The notes beneath the pieces are model-generated. The model worked only from the letters and a program-made list of their open reading frames with translations. It was not told the origin of the DNA and made no database searches. The translations under genes and the position numbers were made by a program. From the NCBI GenBank assembly GCA_900696495.1, contig CAADGI010000014.1:62001-126000 (forward strand): a DNA stretch of 64,000 bases, written 5' to 3'. The first letter of the stretch is position 1. Every line of letters starts with the position of its first letter. Below are positions 24,596-33,672 of this stretch, piece after piece. Origin of the DNA: an uncultured Alphaproteobacteria bacterium (GTDB lineage: Bacteria; Pseudomonadota; Alphaproteobacteria; Micavibrionales; Micavibrionaceae).

Positions 24596-27500
24596 TTACG
24601 CCAGCCAGTTCCGGATCGCCGCCTTGGTGGTTTCCGCGGCTGTGGGGAGTTTTTCAATCTCCGGTTCGGCCTTTTCAGCCTGGTCGTTATGCATCGCCTT
24701 TTCTATGACGTTGGCGATGGCCGCAAGCTCCTTCATGCCGAAATTGGCGGCCATGCCCCGCAATTCATGCGCGCTTTCATAAACGCCCTCTTTATTCCCG
24801 CTGGCCGAAGCCGCGAGCAGCGTGGCGACAATCTCGTCTGTCTTTTGTATGAAACCGTCGAGCAATTCTATTAACTGGTCTCTGCCGAGCGAGCGCAGCA
24901 GCCCGTCCAGCATTTTTACATCGAACACGGCGCTGAAATCCATTTTCTCCGTCGGTGCCGCTTCCTGTTCCTGCAGGAATTTATGAAGCGGCGTGATATC
25001 TTCATGGGCTTTATTCACCTCGTCATCTTGCGCATATTGTGGCGGCGGCATTGCTATGACTTCTTGTTCCGGCGGCGCTTTCTGCTGCGGCTCATGGCGC
25101 GGCGGCGCGGCGCTGCCGGTAGAATCTGCGGGTTTGTTTTTGCGCACCTCGTTAAGCAGGTGTATCAACTGGTCGTAATCGATCGGCTTCGCCATGACGG
25201 CGTTGAAGCCCGCGCGGTGGAATGACTTTACATCTTCTTCATCGACATTGCCCGTCAGCGCGATCATCGGCGTTTCCGCCAGCCGTTTATCCGGCATCAT
25301 GCGGATGACTTTCGCGGTTTCAACGCCGCTCATGCCGCTCAAATTGATGTCCATGAACACCGCGTCGAATTCCCCGCGCCCGAAAATATCCAGCCCCATT
25401 TCGCCGCTGTCCGCCAGCGACACCATGTGATGCTGCTTCTCCAGGAAATTCTGGAGAACCTTCCTGTTGATCTCGTTGTCCTCGATCACCAGCAGCCGGA
25501 GCGGCGGGCCCGACGGGACCAGGTCCTGCGTGGCGTAATCTTCGATTGTGCCGTCTTCGCTGGCTTCCGCGCTTCCTTCTTTCATCAGGAGCGAGAAAAA
25601 GAACGTGCTGCCGACTCCAATTTGACTGCTCAGGCTGATCGTGCCGCCCATGGCGGTCACAAGCTTGCGGCAGATCGCCAATCCCAAACCCGTTCCGCCA
25701 TATTTGCGCGAAACAGACGCGTCGGCCTGTTCAAACGGGGTGAACAGCTTCTCCTGCGCTTTTTCCGATATCCCGATGCCCGTATCTTCGACGGCCAGGT
25801 AAATTTCGTAATTGCCTTTTATGCCGTCCTTTTTGTTTTCCAGCCGCGTCGCGCGCAGGCGAATGGTGACGCTGCCGTTTTCGGTGAACTTGATCGCGTT
25901 GTTGACGAGGTTCAGAAGGACCTGCCTTAGCCTTGTCGGGTCGCCCATCAATGCGACAGGGAAATCAGCAGGAATATCGCTTTGCAACATCACGTTGCGG
26001 TCGGCGGCATGGCCCGCCATCAATGTCACGACGCCTTGCACCAGTTTCGGCAGGTCGAAATCGATCTCCTCGAGCTCCATATTGCCGCTCTCGATCTTTT
26101 CGAAGTCGAGAATATCGTTCAGCAGCACCATCATCGTGTCGCCGGATTTCTGAATCGTCAGCAGGTAATCGCTCTGCTCCTTCGAAAGCTTCGTGTCGCG
26201 GAACAGCCGCAAAATCCCCATGATGCCTGTCATGGGCGTGCGGATTTCATGGCTGACGACCGCCAGGAACGCCGATTTCGCGCGGTTGGCATGGTCGGCC
26301 ATTTCCTTGGCCCGGCGCATTTCCTCCGTGCGCTGCATTTCCTGCTCGCGCAGCTCCGCCATCAGTTCGCGCTCGCGCTCGATAACACGGAGCAGCCTCG
26401 CCTGATCGGCTGTTTCCTTCGATTGCTTGAGTCTTGCTAATGACTGCGCCGCGCGGTTCTCGCGTGAATAAGCCACGCGTTCCGCCTCGCGCATCTCCAG
26501 GATCTTCTTCGAAAAACCGCCGGCAAAAAACAGCGCCTGCGGCACCAGCGAAATCCAGTAGGCATTCAAAAGAAGCACATTGCTGCCGAAAATCTGCGCG
26601 CCGGAGAGCAGGGTGAGCATGCTCCCGAAAAACGCCATCAGCCAGCCGCTGGCCAGGTAATACCCCGCGAACTTTCCATTCTGCGCATGGCTGAACGCCA
26701 GCGCCGCCAGCGCCAGCATGCCTATGGTGCAAGGCAGGAAGGTCAAAAGCTCGTTGAAAATTGTCGACCGGTCGGGCAGGACGGCGGCGATCAGGGAGCT
26801 GACGACGATGAACGAGCCCAGCGAAAGCACGACGGCATTGTCGCTGTAATCCTCCGCCGATATGTCCAGGAACATCCACGTCATGACGATGCCGATCAGG
26901 AAGCAGGTCGGGTATAACAACGCGGCGATATAGCCGCCCGGCGAAAAAGGGATGAAGAAAACGACCAGCAGCAGCACGAACATGATCATGTTCATGGCGT
27001 AATAGGCCGAAAAAAGCCCGAAGACGGGCTTTTTCTCGAGATAGGCCGCCGCTGCGAAGAATGTCGCGGCTGCGATGAAGAAGGCGATCAGCATCCACGC
27101 GGCGATCTTCGGCGCCGTGAACCCGTTCATCTGCTCATGCTCGCTGATCAGCTTCGGCACGAATGTCGCCGGCAGGTTGCCTTCGGTTTCAATATAAACG
27201 ACGAAAAGCTCGGATTTCTGCAGGCTTATTTTGACCGGGATGCCGGTGCCCCGCAGGGATTTGCCGAGCGATTCCGGCCTGTCGTCCTCGCGCAGCGCGC
27301 GGACGAAACTTTCGTCGCGCGTGTGATTTTTAACGACCAGTTTTTTGACCTTGCCCATCCGCCCTTCGGTGAACGTCCCGAAATCGAGGATCCAGTTTTC
27401 CTGTTTCGAGTTGTTGGTGATCGAAAACACCAGCCATGTCGGGCCGGGGTCGACGCCCAGATTGATGATGTCGGAATCCTGCCGCCCGCCGCGCAGATTG

Positions 27501-27721
27501 TTTTCATGGCGCGTGGCGACGATCTGCTCGTTCAGCCTTTTTTCCTTGTCGAAGGTGATGTAAACGTCCGCGCCGAAATGAAGTTCTTTGGTGTTTTCGC
27601 CAAGCTCGATCCGCGCCGTGCGCGTGATCTGCGCCGAAACCGGCCACGCCGTAAACAGCACCGCCGCGGCCAGCAGGGTAAAAGTCAAAATTCTTAAGTT
27701 TGGCATGGGTATAGGTGACAT
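24596..27721 (-). CDS. Membrane hybrid sensor histidine kinase, 7TMR-DISM type
   Basis: The protein has 1041 residues. A signal peptide (to about residue 30, PVSAQ) is followed by a periplasmic 7TMR-DISM extracellular domain (35-190), a seven-helix membrane bundle (about 205-405), a coiled coil (410-470) and HisKA with VVSHEIRTPMTG. The HATPase has N box LNLVNNAIKFTENG and G box KYGGTGLGLAICRKL. A receiver domain (VIEDNEINRKVL; phospho-Asp in AVFMDINLSG) and a C-terminal HPt with AHELRGMAANFG complete it. All phosphotransfer residues are present, so it should form a complete His-Asp-His relay needing an external response regulator. 7TMR-DISM sensors are thought to bind extracellular carbohydrates or similar ligands. 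ATG 27703 is an alternative start. Confidence 0.93.
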   Translation of the reverse strand: MSPIPMPNLRILTFTLLAAAVLFTAWPVSAQITRTARIELGENTKELHFGADVYITFDKEKRLNEQIVATRHENNLRGGRQDSDIINLGVDPGPTWLVFSITNNSKQENWILDFGTFTEGRMGKVKKLVVKNHTRDESFVRALREDDRPESLGKSLRGTGIPVKISLQKSELFVVYIETEGNLPATFVPKLISEHEQMNGFTAPKIAAWMLIAFFIAAATFFAAAAYLEKKPVFGLFSAYYAMNMIMFVLLLVVFFIPFSPGGYIAALLYPTCFLIGIVMTWMFLDISAEDYSDNAVVLSLGSFIVVSSLIAAVLPDRSTIFNELLTFLPCTIGMLALAALAFSHAQNGKFAGYYLASGWLMAFFGSMLTLLSGAQIFGSNVLLLNAYWISLVPQALFFAGGFSKKILEMREAERVAYSRENRAAQSLARLKQSKETADQARLLRVIERERELMAELREQEMQRTEEMRRAKEMADHANRAKSAFLAVVSHEIRTPMTGIMGILRLFRDTKLSKEQSDYLLTIQKSGDTMMVLLNDILDFEKIESGNMELEEIDFDLPKLVQGVVTLMAGHAADRNVMLQSDIPADFPVALMGDPTRLRQVLLNLVNNAIKFTENGSVTIRLRATRLENKKDGIKGNYEIYLAVEDTGIGISEKAQEKLFTPFEQADASVSRKYGGTGLGLAICRKLVTAMGGTISLSSQIGVGSTFFFSLLMKEGSAEASEDGTIEDYATQDLVPSGPPLRLLVIEDNEINRKVLQNFLEKQHHMVSLADSGEMGLDIFGRGEFDAVFMDINLSGMSGVETAKVIRMMPDKRLAETPMIALTGNVDEEDVKSFHRAGFNAVMAKPIDYDQLIHLLNEVRKNKPADSTGSAAPPRHEPQQKAPPEQEVIAMPPPQYAQDDEVNKAHEDITPLHKFLQEQEAAPTEKMDFSAVFDVKMLDGLLRSLGRDQLIELLDGFIQKTDEIVATLLAASASGNKEGVYESAHELRGMAANFGMKELAAIANVIEKAMHNDQAEKAEPEIEKLPTAAETTKAAIRNWLA

Positions 27722-27783
27722 TGCGAAACGGAAAACTCCCCTTCGCCATTATAATTAACTTTTGTATGAAAGTGGTTAAGTTT

Positions 27784-27933
27784 TTAGAAATCTATAAAAA
27801 GCAGCGCCAATACAACCAGGACGATGACAACGGCGGCAATGCCCCATTTTCCGGCCTTCGTGGCGTTATGCCACATCTCCTGCGCGCGCTGGATTTCCTT
27901 GGGGTCTGCTTCGACGGGGGTATGCTGGGCCAT
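27784..27933 (-). CDS. Small aa3-type cytochrome c oxidase subunit IV-like membrane protein
   Basis: A 49-residue open frame starts at ATG 27933 and stops with TAA at 27784. It reads as a short polar N-terminus (MAQHTPVEADPKEIQRAQEM), then WHNATKAGKWG and one C-terminal transmembrane helix (IAAVVIVLVVLALLFIDF). This layout, a charged segment with a conserved aromatic/glycine turn followed by a single helix, is that of the tiny bacterial subunit IV of aa3-type cytochrome oxidase, which packs against the catalytic subunits. No other cox gene is nearby, so the call rests on size and pattern. It lies about 60 bases from the start of the hybrid kinase gene on the same strand. Confidence 0.6.
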   Translation of the reverse strand: MAQHTPVEADPKEIQRAQEMWHNATKAGKWGIAAVVIVLVVLALLFIDF

Positions 27934-28000
27934 GGATTATCTCTGAACAATTATCCTCGTTTTTATAAATACCTTAAAAATAAACAATTTCAAGAATATT

Positions 28001-28059
28001 AACGCGAAGTCCCGAAGTTTCGAAGTTGATATTTCTTCGTTTCTTCGGATCTTCGCGTT
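28001..28059. repeat. Hairpin repeat, outer-arm type (AACGCGAAGT...)
   Basis: Left arm AACGCGAAGTCCCGAAG (28001-28017) pairs with the right arm CTTCGGATCTTCGCGTT ending at 28059. The right end reaches the purN stop codon, so it may double as its transcription end structure. The same arms occur around the sixA gene. Confidence 0.7.
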
Positions 28060-28652
28060 TAACTTTTCTTTTCTGCAATCATCCGCACCGCCTCGACATA
28101 GGCCTCGTGCTCCTCGGTCAAAACCCTTTTGGCCAGGCTCTCATGGGTATCGCCGTTTTCAACTTTCACGCGCTTTTGCAGGATGATTTCGCCGCGGTCG
28201 ACATCCGGGATCACATAATGAATGGTCACGCCGCTCTCGGCATCTCCGGCGGCCAGAACCGCCTTGTGCACATGCTCGCCATACATACCTTTGCCCCCGT
28301 GTCTGGGCAGCAGGGCAGGGTGCGTATTGATGATCTTGCCTTCCCACTTGGCGATGAATTCCGGTGTCAGGATTCTCATAAACCCGGCCAGGCAAATCAG
28401 GTCGACATTATATTTGCCGAGAACATTATGCAGCACCTTCTCGAAATCCCCCCGGGTCGCATATTTCGTATGATCAATCGTTTCGGCGGGAATGCCCGCT
28501 TTCTCCGCCCGCTGCAGCCCGAATGCACCCGGCCTGTTTGAAATCACGGCATTGATTTTCGCCGGGTAATCCGGCTGCGCGCAGGCCTCGATCAACGCCT
28601 GCAGATTACTGCCGCTTCCCGAAATCAAAACTGCCAGATTGAGTTTTTTCAT
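28059..28652 (-). CDS. purN: Phosphoribosylglycinamide formyltransferase
   Basis: The 197-residue enzyme transfers a formyl group from 10-formyl-THF to GAR in purine synthesis. Seen: the phosphate-binding LAVLISGSGSNLQALIEA at the N-terminus, CLAGFMRILTPEF near residue 85, the catalytic region NTHPALLPRHGGKGMYGEHVHKAVLAAG near 108-135 (Asn/His pair), and the aspartate-bearing VTIHYVIPDVDRGEII. Length and all motifs are standard. It is downstream of purM on the same strand, separated by a 98-base spacer holding a hairpin repeat. Confidence 0.97.
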   Translation of the reverse strand: MKKLNLAVLISGSGSNLQALIEACAQPDYPAKINAVISNRPGAFGLQRAEKAGIPAETIDHTKYATRGDFEKVLHNVLGKYNVDLICLAGFMRILTPEFIAKWEGKIINTHPALLPRHGGKGMYGEHVHKAVLAAGDAESGVTIHYVIPDVDRGEIILQKRVKVENGDTHESLAKRVLTEEHEAYVEAVRMIAEKKS

Positions 28653-28665
28653 TTTAAATTATTTT

Positions 28666-28745
28666 AAACCACAGCGATCACAGTGAATACACAGGAGCCT
28701 TTTGCGCAAGACGCGCTGTGATTTCGCCTGTGGCCGCTGTGGTTT
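28666..28745. repeat. Hairpin repeat, inner-arm type (AACCACAG...)
   Basis: The left part AAACCACAGCGATCACAG (from 28666) pairs with CTGTGGCCGCTGTGGTTT ending at 28745, enclosing a second small GC hairpin. It fills nearly the whole purM-purN spacer and could attenuate readthrough into purN. Related arms recur at 33028-33117 and 33710-33787. Confidence 0.7.
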
Positions 28746-28750
28746 AAATT

Positions 28751-29836
28751 TTATGCCCACGTTTCTAGATTATCGATGATAACTTCCGCGCCGTCGCGTT
28801 TGGTAATCTTGCCGATCGTGTAGACTTTCTCGCCCGATTTCTCGAATGATGTCTTCACCGCGTCCGCCTGTTCCGGCTCGACCACAACCACCAGGCCGAT
28901 TCCGCAGTTCAGCGTCCGCGCCATGTCGGCGGGCTGTAATTTCCCGGCCTCCCTCAGCCACCTGAACACCGGCAGGAATTCCCAGCTCTTGGCATCGAGG
29001 TGAGCGCACACATCATCCGGCAGGATACGCGGGATGTTTTCATACAAACCGCCGCCCGTGATATGGGCCATTCCTTTAATTGAGGCCCGGTTGTTATTAT
29101 CTCCGGATTTTCCCTTGATTTTAATGGCTTCCAGCACGGGTTTGACGTAGATTCTTGTTGGTGCCAACACCGCGTCCTTCATCGATTTCGATGGTTCAAA
29201 GGGTGCTTTCCCTTCCAGCGTATAACCCTGTGTAGTGCTTATAATCTTCCGGACCAAAGAAAACCCGTTCGAATGAACCCCACTGGACGCCAGCCCAAGA
29301 ATAACGTCGCCCTCCTTGATATTCTTTCCGTCGATCAGCCCATCGCGCTCGGCGGCGCCAACGGCGAATCCGGCAAGGTCGTAATCCCCCGGCGCATAAA
29401 GACCTGGCATCTCGGCCGTTTCGCCGCCAATAAGTGCGCACCCCGCCTGAAGGCATCCGGCCGCGACTCCGGCGATGACCTTCTCCGCAACATCGTTTTC
29501 CAGCTTGCCTGTTGCGAAATAATCAAGAAAGAACAGCGGCTCGGCCCCTTGTACAATAATGTCGTTCACGCACATCGCGACGCAGTCGATTCCGATCGTG
29601 TCATGAGTATTGGTATCTATCGCGATTTTTATCTTTGTGCCGACGCCGTCTGTCGACGAGACGAGGACAGGGTCCTTGAAGCCCGTGTTCTTGAGGTCGA
29701 ACAGCGCGCCGAAACCGCCGATGCCGGAAACGACGCCGCTGCGGTTGGTCTTCCGGATATGGGGCTTGATCCGCTCTATCAGCTCGTCTGCCGCGTCAAT
29801 ATCAACTCCGGCTTGTTTGTATGCGCTTTCTTTCAT
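28751..29836 (-). CDS. purM: Phosphoribosylformylglycinamidine cyclo-ligase (AIR synthetase)
   Basis: The 361-residue PurM/SelD-fold enzyme closes the imidazole ring of FGAM with ATP to give AIR. Seen: N-terminal YKQAGVDIDAADELIERIKP, the GIGGFGALFDL block, the ATP-binding VSSTDGVGTKIKIA near residue 78, VAMCVNDIIVQGAEPLFFLDYFATG near 106, GGETAEMPGLYAPGDYDLAGFAVG near 160, and HITGGGLYENIPRILP near 270. It forms a dimer in the cytosol. It is read divergently from the DUF2066 gene with a 58-base spacer, so promoters there must be close together. Confidence 0.98.
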   Translation of the reverse strand: MKESAYKQAGVDIDAADELIERIKPHIRKTNRSGVVSGIGGFGALFDLKNTGFKDPVLVSSTDGVGTKIKIAIDTNTHDTIGIDCVAMCVNDIIVQGAEPLFFLDYFATGKLENDVAEKVIAGVAAGCLQAGCALIGGETAEMPGLYAPGDYDLAGFAVGAAERDGLIDGKNIKEGDVILGLASSGVHSNGFSLVRKIISTTQGYTLEGKAPFEPSKSMKDAVLAPTRIYVKPVLEAIKIKGKSGDNNNRASIKGMAHITGGGLYENIPRILPDDVCAHLDAKSWEFLPVFRWLREAGKLQPADMARTLNCGIGLVVVVEPEQADAVKTSFEKSGEKVYTIGKITKRDGAEVIIDNLETWA

Positions 29837-29894
29837 TTTGCATCTTTAGTGTGGGGGAGTTATAACCATCATTCCACCCCTAACAGGATGTCCG

Positions 29895-31238
29895 ATGGCC
29901 ATAATCTATAAGACTTTTCGTGCAATCCGTACAGTCCTTTACGCGATTTTTGCATGTTTTTTGCTGGCCCCGGGCCCGGCGCTGGCCGAGGCCGATCTTT
30001 TCACGGTGGAAGGGGTCCAGGTCGACGTTACGGCGGATAGCGCCCTGGCCGCCCGCGACCAGGCCTTCGACAAGGCCCAGGTGGATGCTTTTCTCGTTCT
30101 CGCTGGCCGGATGCTTTCCGAATCGGAACTGACCGCCTTCACGCCGCCCGATGCCGCCACCGTTTCCCCCATGGTCCAGGACTACGAAGTCACCGCCGAG
30201 AAACTCTCCAGCGTTCGCTACATCGGCACCTATACGATCCGTTTCCGCGCCGCCGCGGTCGAGCGCTTCCTGAATGTTCAGGGTCAGTCCTATACGAACG
30301 TCTCCAGCGCGCCGTTGGTCATCCTGCCTTTTTATCAGGCGGGCGGCCGCACCTATTTATGGTCGCCTTATAATATCTGGATGCGGGCATGGAACCGCAC
30401 CGATCCGCGCGGTCCTCTGGTCCCGGTCATCGTCCCGATGGGCGACCTCGAGGATGTCAGCGATATCAGTGACGACGATGTCTTCAGCTACAATCCTTCC
30501 AAACTCGCAAATCTCCTCAAGCGTTACGACGCGGGGGATGCCGTCATCGCCGTCGCTGCGCCGGACGGCAATCTCGCCCGCGCCAGGGAAGACGATCCCG
30601 CCAACGGGGCCATTACCGTCAGCCTCTACCGCACCGACAACGGCCAGCCCGAACATGTCCGTGAAATGGTCGTCGAAGCGCAGCCCGGCGATACGCTCTC
30701 CAAGCTTCTCGGCCGCGCCGTCGGCGAAGTGCAAACCGCTCTGAAACAGAACTGGAAAGAAAAGACCGTCGTCTCCACCATTCGCGAAGTGCCCCCGACC
30801 GGCAACGCCGTCGTCGCGCGCGTGAAAATCGCCAGCCTTGAGGAATGGGCGAGAACCCAGCAATCGCTGGCCCGCGTCAACGCCATCACCCATACGACCT
30901 TGAAATCCCTCTCGCCGCGAGAGGCGCTGGTCGAGCTGTCTTTCCGCGGCGACGAGGAAATGCTGCGCCAGGCCCTCGCGCAGGCGGGCATGACTTTATC
31001 TCACCCGAAATTCGCGGGCTACCAGTCGCCCACCGACGGCAACCACCTCGTTTATGATCTCGTCATCGGCGGTCGCCCGGCCCATCAGCAATCCCAGCCA
31101 TCCTCCTACCAATCGCCGCAGCCGCCGGGATATCAGCCTTCCCGTCCGCTGCCGCGCGACCGGATCGGCGATTCCTCTCCGAGCGGTTATCCCATCCAGC
31201 CCCGCGAACAGCCGCAAGGCTACACGGGCCGCTTTTAG
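29895..31238 (+). CDS. DUF2066 domain-containing exported protein
   Basis: The protein has 447 residues. A signal peptide (VLYAIFACFLLAPGPALA, cleavage near residue 31) is followed by the DUF2066 pattern: VEGVQVDVTADSALAARDQAFDKAQVDAFLVLAGRML, then TIRFRAAAVERFL and PLVILPFYQAGGRTYLW. The C-terminal 70 residues are a Pro/Gln/Ser-rich low-complexity tail. The family has no experimentally assigned role known to me; its placement before a PerM-type transporter and hdaA is common in alphaproteobacteria. The three genes are closely spaced (10 bases, then an 8-base overlap) and surely form an operon. Its cellular location is probably periplasmic. Confidence 0.85.
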   Translation: MAIIYKTFRAIRTVLYAIFACFLLAPGPALAEADLFTVEGVQVDVTADSALAARDQAFDKAQVDAFLVLAGRMLSESELTAFTPPDAATVSPMVQDYEVTAEKLSSVRYIGTYTIRFRAAAVERFLNVQGQSYTNVSSAPLVILPFYQAGGRTYLWSPYNIWMRAWNRTDPRGPLVPVIVPMGDLEDVSDISDDDVFSYNPSKLANLLKRYDAGDAVIAVAAPDGNLARAREDDPANGAITVSLYRTDNGQPEHVREMVVEAQPGDTLSKLLGRAVGEVQTALKQNWKEKTVVSTIREVPPTGNAVVARVKIASLEEWARTQQSLARVNAITHTTLKSLSPREALVELSFRGDEEMLRQALAQAGMTLSHPKFAGYQSPTDGNHLVYDLVIGGRPAHQQSQPSSYQSPQPPGYQPSRPLPRDRIGDSSPSGYPIQPREQPQGYTGRF

Positions 31239-31248
31239 GGAATAATCC

Positions 31249-32313
31249 ATGACGGCGCAGCGCCATTTCATATTCTGGGGCCTGGCTTTCGCTTCATTCG
31301 TGCTGTTGCTGTTTGTCTTCAGCGAAATCCTGCTGCCTTTCATTCTAGGCGCGGTCATTGCCTATCTTCTGAATCCCGCCGTCGACGCGTTGGGCCGCAG
31401 GAAAATCACGCGCGGTCCCGCCGCGCTGCTCATTCTTTCTGTTTTTTCGGTGATCGTCGGCATTCTGCTCGCGCTTACGGTGCCGGTCGTCTGCCGCGAA
31501 ATCGTCGAGCTTTATAACAACATTCCCGCTTATCTCGACCGGCTTGAGGCTTTGTTCGCCCCGCACCGTGCGCGGCTGGAAGCGTTTCTCTATCCCGGCG
31601 GCGCGCCGCCTGTGACGGATATCGTCAAGGAACATGCGGGCGCCGCCGCCGCTGCCGCCGGTGTTATCGCGGGCGGCGTCGCGCAGGGCGGCCAGGCCTT
31701 CCTGCACATTATCGGCGTTATTGTCGTCACGCCGATTGTTGCTTATTTTATGATGAAGGAGTGGCCCCGCATCATCGCATGGGGCAGAGACCTGATGCCG
31801 CCAAAACGCCGCGACACGATCATGACTCTCTTCCGCGAGATCGACACCAAGCTCTCGGGCTTTATCCGCGGGCAGGTGACCGTCGCCCTCATCCTCGCCG
31901 TGTCTTACGCAGTCGCGCTGACGCTTTTGGGTCTCAAATACGGTTTTCTGATCGGTCTCGCCTCAGGCCTGTTGTCCATCATCCCCATGGTCGGTTCCGT
32001 CGGCGGCCTGTTCGTCGGCACGCTGGCCGCATGGCTGCAGGAAGGCGAGTGGCAATATTGCGTCGCCGTGGCCTCCGTTTTCATCATCGGCCAGATTATC
32101 GAGGGCAATCTCCTCACCCCCAAAATCGTCGGCGATCGCGTCGGCCTCCACCCGCTCTGGATATTCTTCGCCCTCATGGCGGGCGCAAGCCTGCTCGGTA
32201 TCCTTGGCATGCTGATCGCGGTGCCCGTCGCGGCCGTCATCAGCGTCCTCGCCGCCTTCGCCATCCGTCAGTACAAATCCAGTCCCTTTTATAAAGGGGA
32301 TAAGCGTGGGTGA
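31249..32313 (+). CDS. AI-2E/PerM-family inner-membrane transporter
   Basis: The 354-residue polytopic protein has roughly eight hydrophobic segments: two near residues 8-45, one near 60-80, then a soluble stretch (80-140) and several from 155 to 340. The family landmarks are LPFILGAVIAYLLNPAVDAL near residue 28, the conserved PxIxxxxGLxxGxxxxIPxxG-like region (GLASGLLSIIPMVGSVGG) near 235, and the C-terminal PKIVGDRVGLHPLWIFFALMAGASLLGILGMLIAVPVAA. Family members export small molecules such as AI-2 or act as Na+/H+ antiporters; the substrate here is unknown. Its stop overlaps the GTG start of hdaA by eight bases, implying coupling. Confidence 0.9.
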   Translation: MTAQRHFIFWGLAFASFVLLLFVFSEILLPFILGAVIAYLLNPAVDALGRRKITRGPAALLILSVFSVIVGILLALTVPVVCREIVELYNNIPAYLDRLEALFAPHRARLEAFLYPGGAPPVTDIVKEHAGAAAAAAGVIAGGVAQGGQAFLHIIGVIVVTPIVAYFMMKEWPRIIAWGRDLMPPKRRDTIMTLFREIDTKLSGFIRGQVTVALILAVSYAVALTLLGLKYGFLIGLASGLLSIIPMVGSVGGLFVGTLAAWLQEGEWQYCVAVASVFIIGQIIEGNLLTPKIVGDRVGLHPLWIFFALMAGASLLGILGMLIAVPVAAVISVLAAFAIRQYKSSPFYKGDKRG

Positions 32314-32998
32314 GGCCCTCCAGCAGATCCCGCTTGATTTGGGAAGCCGTCAGACGCTGGGCCGCGAGGATTTCCTCATCGGCTCCTGCAACGTCGCCGC
32401 CGTCAGCATGATCGACCGCTGGCCCGAATGGCCCGCGCCGCTGATGATCATTTCCGGCCCGCCGGCATCGGGAAAATCCCACCTCGCCGCCGTGTGGAGA
32501 GAGCGCGCCAGCGCCGAAACGATACGCCCCGAAATGCTGCTCTCGCGCACGGCTGAACAGATTTCCGAGGCGGGCAGGCACCTCGTCATCGACGGCCTCG
32601 ACCCATGGCTCGGCGACCGCCAGGCCGAAACGACTCTCTTCCACCTCTACAATATTTTCTGGAGCGAGAAGCGCAACATCCTCGCCACCATGCGCATGAC
32701 GCCCGCCCAGACCCAGTTCGCGGTTGCCGACCTCGCCTCGCGAGTCCGCGCATCCTTAACCGTCCCGATCCAGCCGCCCGACGACATGCTGCTCGGTTCG
32801 GTCCTGATCAAGCAATTCAGCGACCGCCAGATGTCCGTCAACAACGATGTCATTCAATATATCCTGCCGCGCATGGAGCGCTCCTTCGACGCCGCCCGCA
32901 CCATCGTCGACCGTGCCGACAAGCTCGCGCTCGCCCGGAAACGCGGCATCTCCGTGCCGCTGCTGCGTCAGGTCCTCGCCGAACTTCAGGAAGAATAA
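32306..32998 (+). CDS. hdaA: DnaA-related replication regulator HdaA
   Basis: The 230-residue AAA+ protein lacks the DnaA DNA-binding domain. Seen: the N-terminal sliding-clamp-binding motif QIPLDLG (residues 6-12), Walker A GPPASGKSHLAAVW near residue 52, Walker B HLVIDGLDPWL near 93, and sensor regions with LASRVRASLTVPIQPPDDMLL. HdaA works with DNA-loaded beta clamp to stimulate ATP hydrolysis on DnaA and prevent re-initiation. The gene starts with GTG inside the end of the transporter gene; GGGGAT lies just upstream. The downstream spacer begins with a hairpin repeat. Confidence 0.9.
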   Translation: MGEALQQIPLDLGSRQTLGREDFLIGSCNVAAVSMIDRWPEWPAPLMIISGPPASGKSHLAAVWRERASAETIRPEMLLSRTAEQISEAGRHLVIDGLDPWLGDRQAETTLFHLYNIFWSEKRNILATMRMTPAQTQFAVADLASRVRASLTVPIQPPDDMLLGSVLIKQFSDRQMSVNNDVIQYILPRMERSFDAARTIVDRADKLALARKRGISVPLLRQVLAELQEE

Positions 32999-33004
32999 AA
33001 AATA

Positions 33005-33152
33005 AACGCGAAGTAACGAAGAATATTAACCACAGAGTTCACAGAGAAAAAACAGTGAGATTTTAAAAAATAAAAAACTCCATGGTCTCTTTTAAAAGCT
33101 CTGTGTTCTCTGTGGTTAAAATTTTCTACTTCGCTACTTCGTAACTTCGCGT
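33005..33152. repeat. Nested hairpin repeat, copy 1 (flanks sixA)
   Basis: Outer arms are AACGCGAAGTAACGAAG (from 33005) and CTACTTCGTAACTTCGCGT (ending 33152). Inner arms are AACCACAGAGTTCACAGAG (33028-33046) and CTCTGTGTTCTCTGTGGTT (33099-33117). The central part contains AACTCCATGGTCTC. It fills the hdaA-sixA spacer and could terminate both convergent transcripts. Confidence 0.85.
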
Positions 33153-33158
33153 AAAAAA

Positions 33159-33653
33159 CTAAGATTCTACTAAATCTAAAATTTTATTCTCGCCCGGCCG
33201 CAGATCCGCCCAGCTTGCCCTCGGCACATCCAGAACCGTGAGTGTCGCTGGCGCATAGCCCACCGACAATTTATTCATCAACTCATGATCCTCGCGCGCC
33301 ATGCTGGCCGCGAACTGGTGAATCGCCGGGTTATGTCCGACCACCAGGAGACTGGCGCACGCATCATCCACCCCGCGGACCAGTTCAACGAGTTCATGGT
33401 AACCGCCCTCGTAAATGACCTTCTCATATTCGGTCTGGATTTTCCCAAGCCCTTCGAGCAACTGGTCGAGCGTCTGCCGCGTCCTCGTCACCGGCGAGCA
33501 CAGGATAAAATCCGGCGCATAATTTTTCGCCTTCATCGTCTCGCCAAGCGCCCGCGCATCCTCCAGCCCCTTGGCCGTTAATTTACGCTCACGGTCGCCG
33601 CCTTCGCCTGCGGGCGCTGTTTCTGCATGTCTTAAAACAAATAATTTTTTCAT
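33159..33653 (-). CDS. sixA: SixA-like phosphohistidine phosphatase
   Basis: The 164-residue histidine-phosphatase-family protein has the catalytic RHAE motif at the N-terminus (LFVLRHAETAPAG), ILCSPVTRTRQTLDQL near residue 50 and the second catalytic histidine in LVVGHNPAIHQFA near 105. Short proteins of this size and pattern are SixA types, which remove phosphate from HPt domains of hybrid kinases or from Npr-type proteins. That fits a genome with at least two HPt-containing kinases in this window, though partnership is inference. The gene is bracketed by two copies of a nested hairpin repeat lying in opposite orientation. Confidence 0.85.
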   Translation of the reverse strand: MKKLFVLRHAETAPAGEGGDRERKLTAKGLEDARALGETMKAKNYAPDFILCSPVTRTRQTLDQLLEGLGKIQTEYEKVIYEGGYHELVELVRGVDDACASLLVVGHNPAIHQFAASMAREDHELMNKLSVGYAPATLTVLDVPRASWADLRPGENKILDLVES

Positions 33654-33672
33654 GTGTTTTAATAATTTTTTA

